Source: Streptacidiphilus pinicola (GTDB taxonomy: Bacteria > Actinomycetota > Actinomycetes > Streptomycetales > Streptomycetaceae). From it: 32,058 bases of DNA. Of this stretch, positions 8,760 through 16,702 are shown one piece after another (positions within the stretch are counted from its first letter, which is position 1; the number at the start of each line of letters is the position of its first letter). The translations under genes and the position numbers were made by a program. The notes under the pieces are model-generated. The model did not search any database. It saw nothing but the letters and a program-made list of their open reading frames with translations, and had not been told where the DNA came from. Location: positions 1-32,058 of the forward strand of contig NZ_QKYN01000085.1 of assembly GCF_003258295.1 (NCBI RefSeq), in the 5' to 3' direction.

Positions 8760-10876
8760 TTGCTCTCCCCCACACGCTCGATGCGCACTGCGCAGACCTT
8801 GAACTCGGGCATCTTCGAGGTGGGATCCAGAGCCGGGTTGGTCAGCGTGTTGGCGCGGCCGGGCCCGGACCAGTGGAAGGGCATGAAGACCGTGTCCGGG
8901 CGGATCGCGTCGGAGATCCGGGCCGGGGCGACCACGCGGCCGCGTCGGGAGACCACCGCGAGCTGCTCGCCGTCCGCGACACCGAGCCGCGAGGCCAGCC
9001 GCGGATGCAGCTCCACGAACGGGCCCGGGGCCGCGGAGTTGAGCTCCGCGACGCGCCGCGTCTGAGCCCCGCTCTGGTACTGGGCCAGCACCCGGCCCGT
9101 GGTGAGATACATCGGGTACTCCGCGTCCGGCTCCTCCGCCGCCGGACGGTGGCTGACCGGCGCGAAGCGGGCGCGGCCGTCCGGCGTGGCGAAGGCGTCC
9201 AGGAAGAGGCGCGGCGTGCCCGGGTGGTCCTCGGCCGGGCAGGGCCAGAAGACCCCGTCCTCGGCCGCGATCCGCTCGTAGCTGATGCCGGCGTAGTCGG
9301 CCTGGCCGCCCGCCGAGGCCCGGCGCAGCTCCGCGAAGACCGCCTCCGGATCGTCGTCGAAACCGCCTTCGCCCCCGGCGCCCTTCGCGCCGAGCCGCTC
9401 GGCCAGCTCCCTGAGCACCCACAGGTCGCTCCGCACGCCCTCCGGCGCCGCGACGGCCCGGCGGCGCAGCAGGACCCGGCCCTCCAGGTTGGTCATGGTC
9501 CCGGTCTCCTCGGCCCACTGCGTGCTCGGCAGCACCACGTCCGCCAGCTGCGCGGTCTCGGAGAGCACCAGGTCGGAGACGACGAGCAGGTCCAGCGCGC
9601 GCAGCCGCTCGGCGATCCGCCCGGCCCGCGGTGCGGAGACGACCGGGTTGGAGCCCATCAGCAGCAGCGCCCGCACCCCGTCCGGCCCCTCCGCGCCCAG
9701 GCTGTCCAGCAGCTCGTAGGCGGAACGACCGCTGCGCGGCAGCTCGTCCGGGTCCACGCCCCAGACGGCGGCGACGTGGGCGCGCGCGGCCGGATCCTCG
9801 ATCGAGCGGTAGCCGGGCAGCTGGTCGGCCTTCTGGCCGTGCTCACGCCCGCCCTGCCCGTTGCCCTGGCCGGTGAGGCAGCCGTAACCGGAGTACCGCC
9901 GCCCCGCCTTGCCGGAGGCCAGGCAGAGGTTGATCCAGGCGCCGACCGTGTCGGTGCCCTTGCTCTGCTGCTCCGGACCACGCGCCGTCAGCACCATGCC
10001 GGTCCGGGCCCGCCCGAAGTGCTGCGCCGCCTCCCGCAGCCGCGCCACCGGCACGCCGGTGATCCGCTCGACCCGCTCCGGCCAGTGGGCCATCGCGGCG
10101 GCGCGGGCGTCCTCGAAGCCGGTGGTCCGCTCCGCGACGAAGTCGACGTCGACCATCCGCTCGGCGATCAGCAGGTGCAGCAGGCCCAGCGCGAGGGCCA
10201 GATCCGTGCCCGGCACCGGCTGCAGGTGCAGGTCGGCCAGCTCGGCGGTACGGGTGCGGCGCGGGTCGACGACGATCAGCGTGCCGCCGTTCTCCCGCAG
10301 CTCGCGGAAGTAGCGCAGCGCGGGCGGCATGGTCTCGGCCGGGTTGGCGCCGACCAGGATCAGGCAGTCCGTCCGCGGGACGTCCTCCAGCGGGAACGGC
10401 AGCCCGCGGTCCACGCCGAAGGCGATCCTGCCCGCGGCGGCGGCCGAGGACATGCAGAACCGCCCGTTGTAGTCGATGGTCGCCGTCTTCAGCGCGATCC
10501 GGGCGAACTTGCCCAGCTGGTAGGCCTTCTCGTTGGTGAGCCCGCCACCGCCGAAGACGCCGACCGCGTCCGCGCCGTACCGCTCCCTGACGCCCGCGAA
10601 GCCGGCCGCCACCCGGTCCAGCGCCTCGGTCCAGCTCGCCGCCCGCAGTTCGCCGCGGCCGCCGGCCTTGCCGGCGCGGACGAGCGGCGTCGTCAGGCGG
10701 GTGCCAGGTGCGAGCAGCGCGGCGGCGTTCTGGCCCTTGCCGCACAGCGCGCCGCGGTTGACCGGGAAGTCGGCGCGCTCGCGGACCTCCACCGGCACCG
10801 GGCCGGCGGCCGGTGCGAGCCGCATACCGCACTGCAGCGAGCAGTACGGACAGTGCGTCGGGGTGGTCGTCGTCAT
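8756..10876 (-). CDS. nasC: Assimilatory nitrate reductase catalytic subunit (molybdopterin)
   Basis: A 706-residue molybdopterin oxidoreductase of the Nas/Nap type that reduces nitrate to nitrite in the cytoplasm. The N-terminal [4Fe-4S] ligands are all present: Cys9, Cys12, Cys16 (HCPYCSLQC) and Cys45 (LCGKGQ). FCMSSAAAAGRIAFG lies in the first molybdopterin domain, LCLASGKAGRRYSGYGCLTGQGNGQGGREHG is the family's central signature region, and a C-terminal molydopterin dinucleotide-binding barrel begins near YPMYLTTGRVLAQYQSG. There is no Tat signal, as expected for an assimilatory enzyme. ATG 10876 places the cluster at residue 9. It is the first gene of the operon nasC-FAD reductase-nirB-nirD-narK; no promoter is needed between the genes. 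Confidence 0.95.
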   Translation of the reverse strand: MTTTTPTHCPYCSLQCGMRLAPAAGPVPVEVRERADFPVNRGALCGKGQNAAALLAPGTRLTTPLVRAGKAGGRGELRAASWTEALDRVAAGFAGVRERYGADAVGVFGGGGLTNEKAYQLGKFARIALKTATIDYNGRFCMSSAAAAGRIAFGVDRGLPFPLEDVPRTDCLILVGANPAETMPPALRYFRELRENGGTLIVVDPRRTRTAELADLHLQPVPGTDLALALGLLHLLIAERMVDVDFVAERTTGFEDARAAAMAHWPERVERITGVPVARLREAAQHFGRARTGMVLTARGPEQQSKGTDTVGAWINLCLASGKAGRRYSGYGCLTGQGNGQGGREHGQKADQLPGYRSIEDPAARAHVAAVWGVDPDELPRSGRSAYELLDSLGAEGPDGVRALLLMGSNPVVSAPRAGRIAERLRALDLLVVSDLVLSETAQLADVVLPSTQWAEETGTMTNLEGRVLLRRRAVAAPEGVRSDLWVLRELAERLGAKGAGGEGGFDDDPEAVFAELRRASAGGQADYAGISYERIAAEDGVFWPCPAEDHPGTPRLFLDAFATPDGRARFAPVSHRPAAEEPDAEYPMYLTTGRVLAQYQSGAQTRRVAELNSAAPGPFVELHPRLASRLGVADGEQLAVVSRRGRVVAPARISDAIRPDTVFMPFHWSGPGRANTLTNPALDPTSKMPEFKVCAVRIERVGESK

Positions 10877-11067
10877 GCCAACGACCCTGACCGCGGGGCG
10901 TTACACGTCCTTGTCCCCCTTGTTGCGCCGGAGGTACACCTCGCTCACACCACCCCGGGGAGGGGGTGGGTCGGCGGACATCCGCCGTAACAAACGCGGG
11001 CGTTTCGCTAACGCCAGCGTGATCGTCAGGCAACCTCCCGGTAACCGGCGGCGGTGAACCTGCGTCC
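10877..11067. promoter_or_regulatory. Divergent nasC/nnaR control region
   Basis: This 191-bp gap must hold the promoters of the nitrate operon and of nnaR. It contains the palindrome GGCGTT-N5-AACGCC (10999-11015). Immediately beside it, on the plus strand, CTAAC, GTGAT, GCAAC and GTAAC follow each other at exact 11-bp steps (11009-11046). That is the spacing of GlnR half-sites (gTnAC-n6-GaAAC), but individual matches are imperfect. GTTAC also occurs at 10910-10914. GlnR and NnaR control is an inference from this layout and from what is known of Streptomyces nitrate genes. Confidence 0.5.
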
Positions 11068-12195
11068 ATGGGCACCGCACAGACCTCCCCGCTCCTCCCG
11101 CTCACCGGATTCACCGTCGGCGTGACCGCCGCGCGGCGCCGCGACGAGCTCGTCGCACTGCTGACCCGGCGCGGAGCGCGGGTCGTCGAGGCGCCCACTC
11201 TGCGCATCCTCCCGTTGGAGGACGACCTCGCGCTGCGCCGCGCCACCGAGCAGTGCCTGCGCGCGCCCCTCGACTACGTCGTGGCCACCACCGGCGTCGG
11301 GTGGCGCGGCTGGATGAGCGCCGCCGACGGCTGGGGCCGCGGGACTGAGCTCGCCGCCGCCTGCCGAGAGGCGGTCGTACTGACCCGCGGCCCCAAGGCC
11401 ACCGGCGCCGTCCGCGCCAGCGGCCTGGACGAGACCTGGTCGCCCGGCACCGAGGCCACCGACGAGCTGCTCACCTGGCTGCTGGCCCGCCCGCTCGACG
11501 GCCGCCGGATCGCCGTGCAGGAGCACGGCATCCCGCTCACCGACTTCGCCGCGGCGCTGCGCGAACGCGGCGCCGAGGTGATCTCCGTCCCCGTCTACCG
11601 CTGGGCCCCGCCGGAGGACCCCGCCCCGGTGCGCCGCCTGGTCGAGCAGACCGCCCGCCGCGAGCTGCACGCGCTCACCTTCACCAGCGCGCCCGCGATC
11701 ACCGCCTTCCTGGCCACCGCCAGAGCCGACGGGCTGGACGGCCCGGTGCTGGAGGCGCTGCGTGGCGAGGTCCTCTCCGTCAGCGTCGGCCCCGTCTGCG
11801 CCCGCCCTCTCGTCGAGGCGGGCGTTCCCGTCGTCTGGCCCGACCGCGGGCGGCTCGGCTCCCTGGTCCGCACCCTCACCGAGGTGCTGCCCGCCCGCAG
11901 CCGGCAGACACTGCGGGTGGCCGGACGGGAACTCGTGCTCCAGGGCAGCGCGCTGCTGGTCGACGGCGAGAGCTACTGGCTCTCCCCCAAGGGCGCCACG
12001 CTGCTCCGCGCGCTCGCCGAGAACCCCGGCTGGGTGCTCAGCCGCGCCGAACTGCTCCGCCGCGCCTGGGCCGACTCCGACGCCGACGAACACGCCGTCG
12101 AGGCGGCCGTCGCCCGGCTGCGGCAGTCCCTGGGCCACCACAGCGACCTGGTCCGCACGGTACCCAAGCGCGGCTACCGGCTGGCGGGCGGATGA
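11068..12195 (+). CDS. nnaR: NnaR-type regulator: HemD-like domain fused to winged helix
   Basis: A 375-residue two-domain protein. Residues about 10-265 form a uroporphyrinogen-III synthase (HemD)-like domain (GFTVGVTAARRRDELVALL; VATTGVGWRGW; VQEHGIPL; FTSAPAITAFL). Residues about 279-375 are an OmpR/PhoB-type winged helix (YWLSPKGATLLRALAENPG, LSRAELLRRAW, AVEAAVARLRQSLG, VRTVPKRGYRL). This architecture is that of NnaR, a GlnR-dependent activator of nitrate/nitrite assimilation genes in Streptomyces and mycobacteria. The location, divergent from nasC, fits. The HemD domain may sense a tetrapyrrole or keep enzyme activity; sequence does not decide. ATG 11068 follows a 191-bp shared regulatory gap. 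It overlaps the chelatase gene by four bases. Confidence 0.9.
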   Translation: MGTAQTSPLLPLTGFTVGVTAARRRDELVALLTRRGARVVEAPTLRILPLEDDLALRRATEQCLRAPLDYVVATTGVGWRGWMSAADGWGRGTELAAACREAVVLTRGPKATGAVRASGLDETWSPGTEATDELLTWLLARPLDGRRIAVQEHGIPLTDFAAALRERGAEVISVPVYRWAPPEDPAPVRRLVEQTARRELHALTFTSAPAITAFLATARADGLDGPVLEALRGEVLSVSVGPVCARPLVEAGVPVVWPDRGRLGSLVRTLTEVLPARSRQTLRVAGRELVLQGSALLVDGESYWLSPKGATLLRALAENPGWVLSRAELLRRAWADSDADEHAVEAAVARLRQSLGHHSDLVRTVPKRGYRLAGG

Positions 12196-12947
12196 CGGGG
12201 GTGGACGCTCCGACGTCGCGCACCCCGCCGACGCTGCTCGCCGTCGCCCACGGCACGCGCGAGGCCGACGGCGTTGCGACGACCGAGGCGCTGGTCGCCC
12301 GGGTCCGCGCGCTGCGGCCCGACCTGCCCGTCGAACGCTGCTTCCTGGACCTCGTCTCCCCCTCGCTGCCCGAGGCGCTGGCCCGGCTGCGCGGCGAGGT
12401 GGTCCTGGTACCGCTGCTGCTCGGCGCCGGGTACCACGTCCGCGTCGACATCCCCGCCGCGCTCGCCGAGGCACCGCACCTGCGCGCCCGGGTCGCCCGC
12501 GCCCTCGGCCCCGACCCGTTGCTGGCCCAGATCCTGACGGACCGGTTGGACGAGGCGGGCTGGGACGCGCCGGGCGCGCCTCGCCGGCCGAGCGCGCTGG
12601 TACTGGCGGCGGCGGGCTCGACCGACCCCGCCGCCAACGCCGACACCGTCGCCATGGCCGGACTGCTCGGCGACCGGCTCTCCGCCCCGCCCGCGCTGCC
12701 CGCCCCATCCGCGCTGCCCGTTGTGCCCGCGTACCTGTGTGCGGCCGGTCCGACGCCCGAGGAGGCCGTGGCGGAGCTGCAGGCGGCCGGGCACGAACGG
12801 GTGGCCGTCGCCTCGTATCTGCTCGGGCCCGGCTTCTTCGCCCGCCGGGCCGCCCGGGCCGGCGCCTGGGTCACCTCCGCCCCCCTGGGCGCACACGACG
12901 CGCTCGCCCGCCTCGTCACGCTCCGCTACGACGAAGCCCTGACCTGA
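12192..12947 (+). CDS. Sirohydrochlorin chelatase (CbiX/SirB-like)
   Basis: A 251-residue class II chelatase of the CbiX/SirB family, which inserts Fe(II) (or Co(II)) into sirohydrochlorin. Metal-site histidines are visible as His20 in AVAHGTRE and His82 in GAGYHVRVDIP. The second half (PSALVLAAAGSTDP; FLLGPGFF-like SYLLGPGFFARRAARAG) repeats the same fold in degenerate form. Its start ATG overlaps the nnaR stop (ATGA). Siroheme is the prosthetic group of NirB, so an iron-inserting, siroheme-making role is the likely one here. The uroporphyrinogen methyltransferase and dehydrogenase needed for the pathway are not in the window. Downstream 12948-13203 (256 bp) shows no convincing terminator or gene. 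Confidence 0.9.
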   Translation: MTGVDAPTSRTPPTLLAVAHGTREADGVATTEALVARVRALRPDLPVERCFLDLVSPSLPEALARLRGEVVLVPLLLGAGYHVRVDIPAALAEAPHLRARVARALGPDPLLAQILTDRLDEAGWDAPGAPRRPSALVLAAAGSTDPAANADTVAMAGLLGDRLSAPPALPAPSALPVVPAYLCAAGPTPEEAVAELQAAGHERVAVASYLLGPGFFARRAARAGAWVTSAPLGAHDALARLVTLRYDEALT

Positions 12948-13189
12948 GGCGCGGCGGACTCGCGACCGGGGTCCTGGCGGACCGGCGCAGAGGCACGCCC
13001 AGGGGGCGTACGGGAGCACTTTCGGGGCGCATGCTCACGCCGGGGTGACCAGGGGCGCACGAGTCCGACCCAGAGATGACACAGCGTCACTCGCGGTGCC
13101 AGCAGACCCGTTCGTCGGCCGAACTTCCTTGTCTGATCTGCTGTTTGAGGGGGCATGACTGAGAGAAGCCCCGGAAGCCCTGGCACCCC

Positions 13190-13196
13190 GGAGGGA
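13190..13196 (+). promoter_or_regulatory. Ribosome binding site deciding the GTG start at 13204
   Basis: GGAGGGA sits seven bases before GTG 13204. This supports that start over the longer out-of-frame open stretch beginning at 13155. Confidence 0.7.
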
Positions 13197-13203
13197 GCCG
13201 TCC

Positions 13204-14583
13204 GTGCCCGCAGCAGCCATCCCCACCCCCCTGCACACGCGTCGCCGCGACACCGATGTCGTGATCGTCGGCGCCGGTCTGGCCGGTCTGACCGCAGCCC
13301 GCAGACTCACCGAATGCGGACTGTCCGTCACCGTCCTGGAGGCCACCGACCACGTGGGCGGTCGGATGGCGGGGGAGCACTGCGAAGGCTACCGCCTCGA
13401 CCACGGCACCCACCTGCTCAACACCGCCTACCCCGAGCTGGCCCGCACCCTGGACCTCGGCGAGCTCGAACTGCGGCCACTGAGCCCCGAGGTGATGGTC
13501 CACGCCGACGGGCGCCGTTCCCGCTTCGGCACACCCGCCGGTCCGCGCGCCGCGCTCGGCGTGGCGCTCGACGCCGCCCGCGCGCCCATCGGCCGCCCCT
13601 GGGACAAGGCCCGTCTCGGCGCCAACCTCGCCCGACTCGCCGCCACCCCCGTCGACCGGCTGCTGGCCCGGCCCGAACTCACCGCCGGGGAGGCGCTGCA
13701 CCGACGCGGCATCCCCGCCGCCACCGTCGACGGCTTCCTGCGCCCGCTGCTCGTCGCCCTGCTCAACGATCCGCAGCTGCGCACCAGCAGCCGCGTCGCC
13801 GACCTGGTCCTGCGCAGCTACGCACGCGGCCGGCTCTGCCTGCCCGCCCAGGGCGTCGGCGCCGTCCCACTCGCCCTGGCCGCACGGCTGCCCGCCGGCA
13901 CCGTGCGCGTCGGCGTCCGTGCCACCTGCATCGCCGCCGACGGCGTCGAGACCGAACACCACGGCCGCTTCGGCGCCCGTGCCGTCGTGGTCGCCACCGA
14001 CTCGCGCTCCGCCGCGCAGCTGCTGCCCGGCCTGCACGAACCCGAGCACCACCCGGTGACCACCTACTACCACGTGGCCGACACCAGCCCGCTGACCGAA
14101 CCGCAGCTGCTGCTCGACGCCACACCCGGCGCCCTCGTGTCGCACACCCTCGTACTGAGCGAGGTGGACCGCTCCTACGCGCCCACCGGCGCGCTCATCG
14201 CCTCCACCGTGCTGGGCCGCGGCCGGATGCCGAGCCAACGCACCGGTGACGCTGCCGGCCGGGATGACCGGGCCGACCGGGATGACCGGGCCGACCCGGG
14301 TGAGCCTGCCGTCCGGCGGGCGTTGGCCCGTCTCTACGACACGGACACCGGCGGCTGGCACTTCCTGACGGTGCGCCACTTCGCCGAGGCGCTGCCCGCG
14401 ATGCCGCCGCCCCACGTCTTCCGCCGCCCCGTCCGGGTGCTGCGCGGACTGTACGTGTGCGGCGACCACCGCGACACCAGCTCGGTCCAGGGCGCCCTCA
14501 TCTCCGGGCGCCGCGCCGCGGACGCGGTGCTGCGCGACCTCGGCCTCACCACCCCGGTCTCGCCCGAGGCCATGGCGGCGTAG
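13204..14583 (+). CDS. NAD(P)/FAD-dependent amine oxidase/phytoene desaturase-like oxidoreductase
   Basis: A 459-residue flavoprotein of the amine oxidase/phytoene dehydrogenase superfamily. The dinucleotide-binding motif VVIVGAGLAGLTAARRLTECG, at about residue 19, is followed by VLEATDHVGGRM, the classic second FAD motif. The C-terminal YVCGDHRDTSSVQGALISGRRAADAVL is the closing FAD-binding motif, where the Gly-Asp contacts the flavin. The substrate is unknown; carotenoid-, squalene- or amine-type chemistry are all possible. GTG 13204 has a strong RBS. The gene is monocistronic and converges on the TPR regulator. Residues near 350 contain a small Arg/Asp-rich surface insertion made by a 2 x 18-bp duplication. 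Confidence 0.85.
   Translation: MPAAAIPTPLHTRRRDTDVVIVGAGLAGLTAARRLTECGLSVTVLEATDHVGGRMAGEHCEGYRLDHGTHLLNTAYPELARTLDLGELELRPLSPEVMVHADGRRSRFGTPAGPRAALGVALDAARAPIGRPWDKARLGANLARLAATPVDRLLARPELTAGEALHRRGIPAATVDGFLRPLLVALLNDPQLRTSSRVADLVLRSYARGRLCLPAQGVGAVPLALAARLPAGTVRVGVRATCIAADGVETEHHGRFGARAVVVATDSRSAAQLLPGLHEPEHHPVTTYYHVADTSPLTEPQLLLDATPGALVSHTLVLSEVDRSYAPTGALIASTVLGRGRMPSQRTGDAAGRDDRADRDDRADPGEPAVRRALARLYDTDTGGWHFLTVRHFAEALPAMPPPHVFRRPVRVLRGLYVCGDHRDTSSVQGALISGRRAADAVLRDLGLTTPVSPEAMAA
14261..14296. repeat. 2 x 18-bp tandem duplication in the flavoprotein gene
   Basis: GGGATGACCGGGCCGACC occurs twice without gap (14261-14278, 14279-14296), in frame, encoding the charged RDDRADRDDRAD stretch. 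Confidence 0.85.
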
Positions 14584-14628
14584 CGGCCGGCCGCGGAGTT
14601 CAACGACGGAGTTCTGCTCCGGCAGCGA

Positions 14629-16404
14629 TCAGATGACCCCGGCGGTCCGGGCCGCCTCCTCGAAGGCCCGGACCGAGGGGTTGCCCCGGTAAGGAGCGAG
14701 CCTGCGGGCGAAGTCCCGCAGGTACTCCACCGCGCGCAGCGAGCGCATCTCGGTCACCCCGCGCAGCGCCTCCGTGGCCGCGGCGCACGCCTCGTCCAAC
14801 TCACCGAGGCCGAGCCGGGAGGTGGCCAGCACCACCCGGCAGAAGACCCTGCTGCGCGCGTAGGTCTGCGGACGCAACCGCAACGAGCGCTCCGCGTGCT
14901 GCGCCGCCGGCCGCCACTGCTGCAGGTCCCGGTAGCAGTGGGCGAACTCGTCGGCCAGCTGGGCCTCGTCGAAGAACCGCGCCCAGCTGGGCAGTTCGTC
15001 CCCGGCGTGCGAGGCCTGCAGCGCCCGCTCGGCCCGCACCAGCGCGGCCGTGCACGAGCGCGCGTCCCCGAGCAGCCCGTGCCCGCGCGCCTCGGCCGCG
15101 TGCATCAGCGCCTGCGCCGCCACCGGTGCCGTCGAACCGACGCCCTGCTGCGCGACCCGCGCCAGCTGCACCGCCTCCCGGCCGTGCCCGAGGTAGACCG
15201 CCTGCCGACTCATCGTCACCAGCACGTAGCCGCCGTACAGACGGTCGTTCGCGGCCTGCGCGAGCCGCAGCGACTGGACGAAGTACCGCTGGGCCAGCCC
15301 GTGCGCGCCGATGTCGTACGAGGTCCACCCGGCCAGTCGGGTCAGATCCGCCACCGCGCCGAACAGGGCACGGCCGATCGCCTCGTTGTAGCGACCGCGC
15401 AGCATCGGCTCGGCCTCGCTCTCCAGGTACCGGATCAGCGCCTGCCGGGCATGGCCACCCCCGTAGGCGTTGTCGAGCGCCCGGAAGAGATCCCCGACCG
15501 CGCGCATCGCGGCCACGTCGCCGCGACTCACCCGCGGCACCCCGCGCAGCGCGGCCACCTGTTCGCCGCCCGGTCCACCCGGCCCGCCCGTCGCGCCCCC
15601 ACCACCTGCGGCCACGCCGCTGCCGTCGCGGCGGGTCTGCGCCGGGATGCCCGCGCGCGCCAGATCGTTGCGGGCCGGATCGTTGCGGCCCGCCTCGCCG
15701 CGGGGCAGATCGGCGCGGCCCAGGTCCTGCGGGGTCTCCCGGGCCACCCGGTCGTCGGTGCGGCCGATCAGCCAGTCCCGGCTCGGCACCACCAACCCGG
15801 CGGGCGTGAACGCGATCCGGCGCAGCTCGCTGTGGGCACCGGTGTCCTTGCGCCACATACTGGCCACGATGTCCACGGCCTCGGCCGGGCTCTCGGCGAA
15901 CTCCAGGCCCGCGTAGACCGGGGCGCACGCGTCCAGGCCCAGGTCCTGCGCGGTCAACCGGCGTCCGAGCCGCCGGGTGAACACCTCGGCGATCAGCGCC
16001 GGCGTCGCACCGCGCGGCTGCTGGCCGCGCAGCCAGCGGGTCACCGAGGTCTTGTCGTAGCGCAGGTCGAGACCGTGCTCGCTACCGAGCTGGTCCACCC
16101 GCCGGGCCAGACCCGCGTGCGAGAAGCCCGCCTCCTCGATCAGTGCCGAGAGCCGCTGGTTGTACTGGAGGCGATCACCGCCACCACCACCGCTCCCACC
16201 ACCAGCGTTGCCGCCGCCGTTGCCGCCACTGCCGCCGCCGCTGTTCGAGCCACCGCCGCCACCGCCGCCGTTCGACCCGCCTGGTGTGGCGCGCTCCGAC
16301 GAGGGTGGTGAGTCCGGCGCGCGGCGCGGCCGGCTGTCCAGCAGCGCGCGGTCGAGAGGGGCGCGGTCGAGCGGCGGACGATCGGTCACTGGCCGTTGGG
16401 GCAT
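14629..16404 (-). CDS. Cro/C1-type helix-turn-helix regulator with TPR-like C-terminus
   Basis: A 591-residue regulator. The N-terminal 38 residues are Pro/Arg/Asp-rich with LDR repeats. A glycine-rich tract of about 37 residues follows (Gly with occasional Ser/Asn). Then comes a DNA-binding region (YNQRLSALIEEAGFSHAGLARRVDQLG; DKTSVTRWLRGQQPRG), and a long helical region with TPR-like units (ALIRYLESEAEPMLRG, AQRYFVQSLRLAQAANDR, AWARFFDEAQLADEFAHCYRDL-type spacing). This arrangement recalls the NsdA-type regulators of Streptomyces that influence development and antibiotics, but orthology cannot be claimed. ATG 16404 has GGAAGG ten bases upstream; an earlier GTG would sit on the RBS itself. 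The gene is convergent with the flavoprotein gene. Confidence 0.85.
   Translation of the reverse strand: MPQRPVTDRPPLDRAPLDRALLDSRPRRAPDSPPSSERATPGGSNGGGGGGGSNSGGGSGGNGGGNAGGGSGGGGGDRLQYNQRLSALIEEAGFSHAGLARRVDQLGSEHGLDLRYDKTSVTRWLRGQQPRGATPALIAEVFTRRLGRRLTAQDLGLDACAPVYAGLEFAESPAEAVDIVASMWRKDTGAHSELRRIAFTPAGLVVPSRDWLIGRTDDRVARETPQDLGRADLPRGEAGRNDPARNDLARAGIPAQTRRDGSGVAAGGGGATGGPGGPGGEQVAALRGVPRVSRGDVAAMRAVGDLFRALDNAYGGGHARQALIRYLESEAEPMLRGRYNEAIGRALFGAVADLTRLAGWTSYDIGAHGLAQRYFVQSLRLAQAANDRLYGGYVLVTMSRQAVYLGHGREAVQLARVAQQGVGSTAPVAAQALMHAAEARGHGLLGDARSCTAALVRAERALQASHAGDELPSWARFFDEAQLADEFAHCYRDLQQWRPAAQHAERSLRLRPQTYARSRVFCRVVLATSRLGLGELDEACAAATEALRGVTEMRSLRAVEYLRDFARRLAPYRGNPSVRAFEEAARTAGVI
16346..16375. 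repeat. 2 x 15-bp imperfect duplication in the TPR regulator gene
   Basis: GCGCGGTCGAGAGGG (16346-16360) and GCGCGGTCGAGCGGC (16361-16375) are head to tail and in frame. They give the LDRAPLDRALLD repeats near the N-terminus. Confidence 0.65.
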
Positions 16405-16492
16405 CTGGCACACACCTTCCGGGGGCTCGCGCCGCAAACGCCGCGAGCTCCCTAGGGGAACGGCGTGAATGTAGCGAGCATTTGGCGCCCGC

Positions 16493-16519
16493 GGCCGGTT
16501 CCGGCCGGACAATCGTCCG
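16493..16519. promoter_or_regulatory. Two adjacent inverted repeats in a divergent gap
   Basis: GGCCGG-TT-CCGGCC (16493-16506) is directly followed by CGGAC-N4-GTCCG (16506-16519). They lie in the 298-bp gap between the TPR regulator and the 3-hydroxybutyrate dehydrogenase gene. They could be operator or RNA hairpins; nothing else coding is seen in this gap. Confidence 0.3.
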
Positions 16520-16702
16520 AACGGGTGAAGCCCGTCCCTCCTGGCGGGGACGCTGCGACACGTGGGACGACGCGCCGCCCTTACGCGACCGCTGCGCGCT
16601 CGCCCACGCACGCACCCTGGCGGCGATCCCCACAGCCGCGCCCGCGTCTGTGGCGACGGCCCACATGGGAGCCCTCCGCCCCGCGGCCTAGCGTCTGCGG
16701 CC

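Noticed and set aside
4921-8775. A 1284-codon open frame suggesting a giant NirB fusion protein
   Set aside because: The upstream 400 codons are a shadow of the FAD reductase gene in another frame; NirB homology begins at ATG 7527, which is coupled to the upstream stop.
5206-10990. Very long plus-strand open frames (830 and 705 codons) opposite nirB and nasC
   Set aside because: They are antisense to clearly conserved enzymes, have Arg/Ala/Gly-rich nonsense composition, and are typical of high-GC DNA where antisense stop codons are rare.
12948-13203. A promoter or small gene in the gap before the flavoprotein gene
   Set aside because: No convincing -35/-10 pair, terminator or supported short reading frame was found, only small inverted repeats such as TGAC-N5-GTCA.
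13155-14249. Alternative frame of 364 codons over the flavoprotein gene
   Set aside because: It is Arg/His/Pro-rich with no motif, while the overlapping frame from GTG 13204 has complete FAD-binding motifs and an RBS.
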